Shown here: one piece after another, positions 58,712-64,000 of the stretch
Numbering within the stretch: position 1 is the first letter of the stretch
How the letters are laid out: the number at the start of each line of letters is the position of its first letter
Assembly: GCF_002355475.1 (NCBI RefSeq)
Contig: NZ_AP014862.1
Span: forward strand, 5,704,001-5,768,000
DNA: 64,000 nucleotides
Reading direction: 5' to 3'
Source of the DNA: Pseudomonas furukawaii
GTDB lineage: Bacteria; Pseudomonadota; Gammaproteobacteria; Pseudomonadales; Pseudomonadaceae
Position numbers and translations under genes: made by a program
The notes under the pieces: model-generated
Seen by the model: only the letters and a program-made list of their open reading frames with translations
Database searches by the model: none
What the model was told of the DNA's origin: nothing

Positions 58712-59666
58712 TTTTCCCGAGCCTCCGCTCCAGGCGGCTGGCGATTTGCGACAGCGGCAGGTTGATGACGAGGTAGAGGGCGGCCACGCAGAACCAGATC
58801 TCGAAGGTGGAGAAGGACGTGGTGATGGCTTCGCGACCGCTCTTGGTCAGTTCGGTGATGGCGATGACCGACACCAGCGACGTGTCCTTCACCAGGCTGA
58901 TGAACTGGCCGGCCAGGGGCGGCAGCACCCGCTTGAAGGCCTGGGGCAGGATCACGTGGCGCATGGACTGGCCGGCGGTCAGGCCGAGGGAGCGCGCCGC
59001 CTCGTTCTGGCCCCGGGCGATGGACTGCACGCCGGCACGGACGATCTCGCCGACGTAGGCCCCGGTGAACAGCGCCAGCGCGGCGACACCGGCGAACTCC
59101 CGGGAGAGGTCCAGCACGGTGCCGATGAAGAAGTAGAAGATGAAGATCTGCACCAGCAGCGGCGTGCCCCGCACCAGCTCCACGTAGAGGGTGGACAGGT
59201 CGCGCAGGGTCGGATTGGCGGACAGCCGGCAGAGGCCGGTGAAGAGGCCGATCGCAAGACCCAGTGCGCCGGACGCCACGGAGATCCACAGGGTCGTCCA
59301 GAGGCCCCAGAGCAGCGGGCCGGCGGCCCAGTGACGGGTCACGCCCACCAGGTCGCCTTCGGAAACCTCATCGCCCCGGCTCACCTGCAGGCTGTCGAGG
59401 GCCACCTCCAGCACCTGCTCCTCGCCCCCCTCGGCGGTGAGGGTGACTCGGGCCCTGTCGCCGGACTCGGTGATGGCGCTGACGGTTCCGTAGTCGGCGG
59501 CGCGCTGGCCCTCCTCCGCCTGGTAGGCGAAGTACTGGGGCACGCGATTCCAGCGCCACTCGTAGGAAATCAGCGAAGTGGAATACCAGAGGCCCCAGCC
59601 CGTCAGGACCAGGATCAGGCCGGTCAGAAGGTGCCAGGGCCAGGTGCGGCGATGTTTGCTAGTCAC
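58704..59666 (-). CDS. polar amino-acid ABC transporter permease with a periplasmic insertion
   Basis: 320-residue membrane component of the HisM/GlnP group. TM1 is at about 12-29. Residues about 58-112 form a beta-rich extracytoplasmic domain ([31 protein letters not shown]) before the remaining helices. The EAA-loop block [20 protein letters not shown] identifies it as an ABC permease. Without the insertion it would be about 220-240 residues, the usual length. The GTG start gives MTSKHRR. Confidence 0.9.
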   Translation of the reverse strand: MTSKHRRTWPWHLLTGLILVLTGWGLWYSTSLISYEWRWNRVPQYFAYQAEEGQRAADYGTVSAITESGDRARVTLTAEGGEEQVLEVALDSLQVSRGDEVSEGDLVGVTRHWAAGPLLWGLWTTLWISVASGALGLAIGLFTGLCRLSANPTLRDLSTLYVELVRGTPLLVQIFIFYFFIGTVLDLSREFAGVAALALFTGAYVGEIVRAGVQSIARGQNEAARSLGLTAGQSMRHVILPQAFKRVLPPLAGQFISLVKDTSLVSVIAITELTKSGREAITTSFSTFEIWFCVAALYLVINLPLSQIASRLERRLGKSD

Positions 59667-59692
59667 GGGGAATCTCGCTCATGGCGGGGAAC

Positions 59693-59726
59693 AAAAGGCA
59701 GGCCCGGCCTTGTGGGCCGGGCCTGC
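59693..59726 (-). terminator. attenuating hairpin between binding-protein and permease genes
   Basis: GCAGGCCCGGCC / GGCCGGGCCTGC, a perfect 12-bp stem with a 5-base loop. On the minus strand it is followed by TTTT (59696-59693). Position after the binding-protein gene suggests partial termination, making more binding protein than membrane components. Confidence 0.65.
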
Positions 59727-59757
59727 GGGAGCCTGCGTCGAAGATCGGACGGCGGGC

Positions 59758-60549
59758 TTACTCCATCTCTTTCAGCCAGTCGTTCTTCTTGAACCACTTG
59801 GTGTGGATGCGATCGTAGGTGCCGTCGTGGCGGATCTGGTTCAGCCAGTTGTTGATCCAGTTGAGGCTGTCGTAGTCACCCTTCTTCAGGCCGAAGGCGA
59901 GCGGCTCGAAGGTGAAGGGCTCCTCCAGGAACACCAGCTTGCCGGCACCGGCCTTGTTCACCGCGACCACGTTGTAGGGCGCGTCGTAGATGAAGGCGTC
60001 GGCCTTGCCGTTGACCACATCCATCACCGCTTCCTGCTCGTTGTCGAAGCCGTTGTACTGGGCCTTGGAGATCAGCTTCCTGGCCACCATCTCGCCGGTG
60101 GTGCCGATCTTGGAGGTGATGCGGTACTTGGCATCGTTCAGGTCCTTGTAGGACTTGATCTCGCCTTGCAGCTCCTTGCGGATCAGCAGGGTCTGGCCGA
60201 CCACGATGAAGGGTTCGGAGAAGTTGATGCGCAGGTTGCGCTCCTGGGTCAGGGTCATGCCGGAACCGATCATGTCGAACTTGTCGGTCAGCAGGGCCGG
60301 GATGATGCCGTCGTAGCTGGTGGAGACCAGCTCCAGCTTCACGCCCATGGCCTTGGCCATCGCCTTGAGCAGGTCCACCTCGAAGCCGATGATTTCACCG
60401 CGCTTGTTGGTCATCTCGAAGGGCATGTAGGTCGGGTCCATGCCGACGCGCAGGGTGCCGCGCTTGACGGCGTCGTCCACCATGCCGGCATGGGCCAGGC
60501 CGGTCAGGGCGCTGGCGGCGAACAGCAGGGACGCGAGAAACTTCTTCAT
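59758..60549 (-). CDS. amino-acid ABC transporter periplasmic binding protein
   Basis: 263-residue periplasmic solute-binding protein of family 3 (SBP_bac_3). A signal peptide is cleaved after about residue 21 (LTGLAHA-G). Family motifs: RVGMDPTYMPFEMTNKRGEI, GFEVDLLKAMAKAMGVK, and LRINFSEPFIVVGQTLL. Ligand is an L-amino acid, probably acidic or neutral, but not determined. AGGAG is six bases before the ATG. First gene of a three-gene operon. Confidence 0.93.
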   Translation of the reverse strand: MKKFLASLLFAASALTGLAHAGMVDDAVKRGTLRVGMDPTYMPFEMTNKRGEIIGFEVDLLKAMAKAMGVKLELVSTSYDGIIPALLTDKFDMIGSGMTLTQERNLRINFSEPFIVVGQTLLIRKELQGEIKSYKDLNDAKYRITSKIGTTGEMVARKLISKAQYNGFDNEQEAVMDVVNGKADAFIYDAPYNVVAVNKAGAGKLVFLEEPFTFEPLAFGLKKGDYDSLNWINNWLNQIRHDGTYDRIHTKWFKKNDWLKEME

Positions 60550-60670
60550 TCTTTCTCCTGGTAGGGGCAGACGTTGTTCTTGTGCGAGCCCACGGATGAC
60601 GGGGCATGGCGCGCATGCTAACCGCCGGAAACGTGGATGGCGAGTCGCAAAAATACCGGGATCGTGACGT

Positions 60671-61108
60671 TCAGCTTTCGAGGAGGAAGGTCACCGGGCC
60701 GTCATTGACCAGGTGCACCTGCATGTTGGCGCCGAAGCGGCCGGTCGCCACCGGGTGGTGCTTCTGCCGGGCCTGCCGCACCAGATACTCGAACAGCGCC
60801 TCCCCCTTGGACGGGGGCGCCGCAGTGGAAAAACTCGGGCGCAGACCGCTCCTGGTGTCGGCCGCCAGGGTGAATTGCGAGACCAGCAAAAGCCCCCCTT
60901 CCACCGCGCCGACCGAGAGGTTCATCTTGCCCTCGGCGTCGGCGAACACCCGGTAGTTGAGCAGCTTGTGCAGGAGCTTGTCGGCGCTCGCCTCGGTGTC
61001 TTCGGGCTCGACGCCCACCAGCACCAGCAGGCCATGGTCGATGGCGCCGACCACCTCGCCCGCCACCTCCACCCGGGCCGCGCTGACCCGTTGCAGCAGG
61101 GCCTTCAT
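60671..61108 (-). CDS. dtd: D-aminoacyl-tRNA deacylase Dtd
   Basis: 145-residue proofreading enzyme that hydrolyses D-aminoacyl-tRNAs. The Gly-cisPro motif is in [11 protein letters not shown], and SQFTLAAD carries the other active-site loop. Normal length. Its ATG overlaps the pip stop by one base (TGATG). Confidence 0.96.
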   Translation of the reverse strand: MKALLQRVSAARVEVAGEVVGAIDHGLLVLVGVEPEDTEASADKLLHKLLNYRVFADAEGKMNLSVGAVEGGLLLVSQFTLAADTRSGLRPSFSTAAPPSKGEALFEYLVRQARQKHHPVATGRFGANMQVHLVNDGPVTFLLES

Positions 61109-62082
61109 CAGGCGTCTTCCTCCGGCGGCAGCTCCAGCAGGCGGCGGGCCATCTGGCTGGAGGCGCGCACCAGGGCATCGGTGATCCCGGCTTCGGAGGC
61201 CGCGTGGCCGGCATCCCGGACGATCTGCAGCTCGCTGTTGGGCCAGGCCTTGTGAAGCGCCCAGGCGTTGTCCAGCGGGCAGATCGCGTCATAGCGGCCA
61301 TGCACTATCACCCCCGGCAGGTGGGCGATGCGCGGCATGTCGCGGAGCAACTGGTCAGGCTGGAGGAAGGCGTTGTTGACGAAGTAGTGGCACTCGATGC
61401 GGGCGATGGACAGGGCCCGCATCGGCTCGCTGAAGCGCTCCACCACCGGCGCGCTGGGACGCAGGGTGGCGGTGCGGCCTTCCCAGGTGGACCAGGCCTT
61501 GGCGGCGTGCATCTGGGCGATCTGGTCCGGCCCGGTGAGTCGCTTGTGGAAGGCCTGCATCAGGTCGCCCTGCTCCTCCGGCGGAATGGGCGCCAGGTAA
61601 TCCTCCCAGTAATCCGGGAACAGCCGGCTGCAGCCCTCCTGGTAGAACCAGTGGAAGTCCTGCGGGCGGCAGAGGAAGATGCCCCGCAGGATCAGGCCGA
61701 GCACTCGCTCGGGGTGGGTCTGGGCATAGGCCAGGGACAGGGTGGAGCCCCAGGAGCCGCCGAACAGCACCCACTTCTCGATGCCCAGGTGTTCGCGAAT
61801 GCGCTCCAGGTCCGCCACCAGGTCCCAGGTGGTGTTGTTCTCCAGGCTGGCATGGGGCGTGGAGCGGCCGCAGCCGCGCTGGTCGAAGGTGACGATGCGA
61901 TACAGGTTCGGATCGAAGAAACGCCGGCTCATGGCGTCGCAGCCGGCCCCCGGGCCGCCGTGGATGAACACCACGGGCAAACCGTCCGGCGAACCACTCT
62001 CGTCCACGTAGAGCACGTGGGGGGCGTCCACCGCCAGTTCGTGCCGGGCGTAGGGTTTTATCTCCGGATACAAAGTCTGCAT
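61108..62082 (-). CDS. pip: proline iminopeptidase (S33 family)
   Basis: 324-residue cytoplasmic peptidase removing N-terminal proline. HGGPGAGC is the oxyanion-side motif and [13 protein letters not shown] holds the nucleophile serine. The acid and histidine follow in HGRYDAICP and RDAGHAASE. Start at 62082 ([11 protein letters not shown]) matches the family; the frame to 62223 is not supported. Upstream of dtd and coupled to it. Confidence 0.95.
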   Translation of the reverse strand: MQTLYPEIKPYARHELAVDAPHVLYVDESGSPDGLPVVFIHGGPGAGCDAMSRRFFDPNLYRIVTFDQRGCGRSTPHASLENNTTWDLVADLERIREHLGIEKWVLFGGSWGSTLSLAYAQTHPERVLGLILRGIFLCRPQDFHWFYQEGCSRLFPDYWEDYLAPIPPEEQGDLMQAFHKRLTGPDQIAQMHAAKAWSTWEGRTATLRPSAPVVERFSEPMRALSIARIECHYFVNNAFLQPDQLLRDMPRIAHLPGVIVHGRYDAICPLDNAWALHKAWPNSELQIVRDAGHAASEAGITDALVRASSQMARRLLELPPEEDA

Positions 62083-62165
62083 GCTGCGCTCCCGAAACTG
62101 AGTACAGGCTCGATCCCCCATCGGGTCAGGCCTTCTGAACTGTCCGGCATCATAACGAGGAAAAA

Positions 62166-62609
62166 ATGGAGTTGAACATGCTTTCAAGGATGTGGGTGCT
62201 ACCGATGCTCGGCCTCCTGGCAATGCTAGCCGGTTGTGGGCGTGACGACCCGGCCGCCGCGCTGGACGCCGCCGTGCAGCGACTGCAGGACAACCTGGAG
62301 GCGAAGAAGACCGCCGCCGTGCTGGAGCAACTGCACCCGGAGTTCCTCGCCCGCCAGCAGGACGACCGTGACTGGGCCAGGCGCACCATGACGCTGCTCT
62401 TCCTGCGTCACAGGAACGTCGCCGTCCTCGCCCTGAGCAAGGCCAGCTACCTGGACCCCACCTACGGCGAGAAGGGCTACACCGAGGCGCAGGTGGCCCT
62501 CACCGGCGCCGAGGGACTGATCCCGGACAGCGCCCGGCACTATGGCGTAAAGCTGGAGTGGTGGTGGGAAGGCGGCGAGTGGAAGCTGGCCAGGCTGGAC
62601 TGGAAATGA
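62166..62609 (+). CDS. small putative lipoprotein
   Basis: 147-residue protein with a type II signal peptide. The lipobox LAGC gives lipid Cys24 (counted from 62166). Two starts are possible: 62166 after GAGGAAAAA and 62178 after GGAG. The mature part has a helical stretch (residues about 30-60) and a short beta-rich end (LEWWWEGGEWKLARLDWK). It looks like an extracytoplasmic fold of the SnoaL/DUF4878 kind, but I do not recognise the family. Function unknown. Confidence 0.65.
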   Translation: MELNMLSRMWVLPMLGLLAMLAGCGRDDPAAALDAAVQRLQDNLEAKKTAAVLEQLHPEFLARQQDDRDWARRTMTLLFLRHRNVAVLALSKASYLDPTYGEKGYTEAQVALTGAEGLIPDSARHYGVKLEWWWEGGEWKLARLDWK

Positions 62610-62680
62610 GCGCAACGCCATGGAGGCGACCGGCCCGCAGGAGGATGCGGGCGGCGTTCCGCCAGAGCGCGGGTTCTTCA

Positions 62681-62714
62681 CGGGTGAATCCGCACCGGTA
62701 ACGACGGATTCACC
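62681..62714. repeat. inverted repeat between convergent genes
   Basis: GGGTGAATCCG / CGGATTCACCC, an 11-bp perfect stem with a 12-base loop, just before the hutG stop on the minus strand. No T-tract. The pattern resembles extragenic palindromes of pseudomonads (REP-type). Confidence 0.5.
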
Positions 62715-62720
62715 CCGGAC

Positions 62721-63524
62721 TCAGCGCCCGTAGGTTTCCCGCCCCCACTCCAGCATCGCCTGCAGCAGCTTGCGCAGTACCACCTGGGTCGGGGCGGCCA
62801 GGTCCTCGCGGTAGTCGAAGGGCACCTGCTCGTCCATGTAGGTGCACTGCGCCAGCTCCAGCTGCACCGCATGGATGTCGCGGTCCGGCTCACCGTAGTG
62901 ACGGGTGATGTAGCCGCCTTTGAAGCGGCCGTTCAGCACGTGGCTGTAGTCCCTGGCGTCGGCGCAGACGGCCACCAGCGCCTCGGCCAGGGCCGGATCG
63001 CAACTGGCCCCGGCGTTGGTGCCCAGGTTGAAGTCCGGCAGGCGACCGTCGAACAGGCGGGGAACGAAGGAACGGATGGAGTGGGCGTCGAACAGCAGCG
63101 CGTAGCCGAACTCCGCGCGTATTCGGTCCAGTTCTTCGCGGAGGCTGCGGTGATAGGGCGTCCAGATCTCGGCCAGGTAGCGCGCCCGCTCCGCCGCCGA
63201 AGGTGTCTCGCCCTCCCGGTACAACGGCTCGCCATCGAACAGCGTCTCCGGGAAGAGCCCGGTGGTGGCGGTGGCGTAGAGCGGCGTGTCGTCCGCCGGG
63301 CGATTGAGGTCGATGACGAAGCGCGAATACTGCGCCGCCAGGGTGCTGGCCCCCAGGTCGGCGGCGAAGTCGTAGAGGCGCGGGATATGCCAGTCGGTGT
63401 CGGTGAGGTCCCAGCCGGCCTCCACCAGGCCCGCTTCCACCGCCGGGGTGAGCAGGGTGCCGGGGTGCGGCATGCTGATCAGCAGGGGGGCGGTGCCCCG
63501 GTTGAAGCACAGTACGTTATCCAC
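62721..63524 (-). CDS. hutG: N-formylglutamate deformylase HutG
   Basis: 267-residue zinc-dependent deformylase of the five-step histidine degradation pathway; it gives glutamate and formate. Motifs [13 protein letters not shown] near the N-terminus, [14 protein letters not shown], and [12 protein letters not shown] contain metal and substrate ligands. GTG start at 63524, AGGAG seven bases before. Overlaps hutI by 8 bases; in Pseudomonas these are the last genes of the hut operon. Confidence 0.95.
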   Translation of the reverse strand: MDNVLCFNRGTAPLLISMPHPGTLLTPAVEAGLVEAGWDLTDTDWHIPRLYDFAADLGASTLAAQYSRFVIDLNRPADDTPLYATATTGLFPETLFDGEPLYREGETPSAAERARYLAEIWTPYHRSLREELDRIRAEFGYALLFDAHSIRSFVPRLFDGRLPDFNLGTNAGASCDPALAEALVAVCADARDYSHVLNGRFKGGYITRHYGEPDRDIHAVQLELAQCTYMDEQVPFDYREDLAAPTQVVLRKLLQAMLEWGRETYGR

Positions 63525-64000
63525 AATCGATCTCCTGTCCGTGTCGAATCACCCGCTTGGGCAGGTCGCCCCCCAGCCAATAGGCGAGCTCCGCCGGGCG
63601 CTGGATGTCCCAGGCGACGAAGTCGGCCACCTTGCCCACCTCCAGGCTGCCGTGGCTGTGGGCCAGGCCCAGGGCCCTCGCACCCTGCAGGGTGGCCCCG
63701 GCCAGGGCCTCCTCCGGCGTCAGGCGAAAGGAGGTGCAGGCCATGTTCAGCATCAGGCGCAGGGACAACGCCGGCGAGGTGCCCGGGTTGAGGTCGCTGG
63801 CCACCGCCATGGCCACGCCGTGCTTGCGCAGGGCGTCGATGGGCGGCAACCGGGTCTCCCGCAGCAGGTAGAAGGCCCCCGGCAACAGCACCGCCACGGT
63901 GCCGGCGGCGGCCATGGCGATGGCGTCGTCCTCGGTCATGTACTCCAGGTGGTCCGCCGACAGCGCCTGATAGCGGGCCGCCAGGCTGGAGCCATGCAGC
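63517..64000 (-). CDS. hutI: imidazolonepropionase HutI, C-terminal part (5' end outside window)
   Basis: Amidohydrolase that opens imidazolone-5-propionate to N-formimino-L-glutamate in histidine degradation. The C-terminal 160 residues are visible. The metal His is in [12 protein letters not shown] and the Asp in [11 protein letters not shown]. The open frame runs to the window edge without a start, so the ATG at 63939 is internal. Together with hutG this shows a hut locus extending right. Confidence 0.93.
   Translation of the reverse strand, partial: LHGSSLAARYQALSADHLEYMTEDDAIAMAAAGTVAVLLPGAFYLLRETRLPPIDALRKHGVAMAVASDLNPGTSPALSLRLMLNMACTSFRLTPEEALAGATLQGARALGLAHSHGSLEVGKVADFVAWDIQRPAELAYWLGGDLPKRVIRHGQEIDCG

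Overview
The window is a 64 kb piece of a high-GC chromosome from Pseudomonas in the broad sense. The gene order dmdC-like / cvrA / mscK / selO, hemE-gltD-gltB-damX-aroB-aroK-pilQPONM / ponA / maeB / rpmE / priA / argS / hslVU / phaC1-phaZ-phaC2-phaD / phaF-phaI / ubiE-ubiJ-ubiB-hisI-hisE-tatABC / dtd-pip / hutG-hutI is the conserved core order I know from P. aeruginosa and relatives. A medium-chain-length polyhydroxyalkanoate (mcl-PHA) cluster with two class II synthases fits this genus. The species cannot be fixed by eye. I see no rRNA, tRNA, CRISPR array, insertion sequence, prophage or foreign-looking island, so this is ordinary core genome. Nearly all DNA is coding and no gene-free stretch exceeds 300 bases.

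Layout. 1-9304: a partial acyl-CoA dehydrogenase, then potassium/proton antiporter CvrA, mechanosensitive channel MscK and protein-AMPylase SelO (forward), meeting an Asp/Glu racemase tail to tail. 9305-13262: a SLC13-type permease with RCK domains, thioredoxin TrxC, a hotdog thioesterase and a tandem universal stress protein. 13291-29838 (reverse): an orphan ParA-like ATPase, HemE, glutamate synthase GltBD, then the pilMNOPQ-aroK-aroB-damX operon. That operon joins type IV pilus alignment/secretin proteins to the shikimate pathway with almost no spacing. 30020-38771: penicillin-binding protein 1A, divergent from pilM, then reverse genes for malic enzyme, an M48 lipoprotein protease, a secreted nuclease and ribosomal protein L31, with forward priA facing away from rpmE.

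38899-43801 (forward): argS, a SPOR-domain protein, the HslVU protease and a DUF971 protein. 44078-51153: the PHA locus. phaC1-phaZ-phaC2-phaD run forward and phaF-phaI plus a small PHA-system protein run in reverse. The catalytic triads of both synthases and the depolymerase can be read directly. 51285-57388: a tight forward run of ubiquinone biosynthesis (ubiE, ubiJ, ubiB), histidine biosynthesis (hisI, hisE), Tat export (tatABC) and 16S rRNA methyltransferase rsmE. The rest holds a UPF0158 protein, a polar amino-acid ABC transporter, dtd-pip, a small lipoprotein, and hutG with the 3' part of hutI at the right edge.

Points worth a second look are mostly regulatory or structural. The rpmE terminator lies inside the coding start of the nuclease gene and encodes its signal peptide. 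Catabolite-repression (Crc/Hfq) type A-rich motifs sit at the starts of both PHA synthase genes, with a sigma-54-like promoter ahead of phaC1. PhaF has a long tail whose end lacks lysine. The amino-acid permease carries a periplasmic beta-rich insertion. The racemase has the asymmetric Thr83/Cys197 pair. I found no undescribed multi-gene system.
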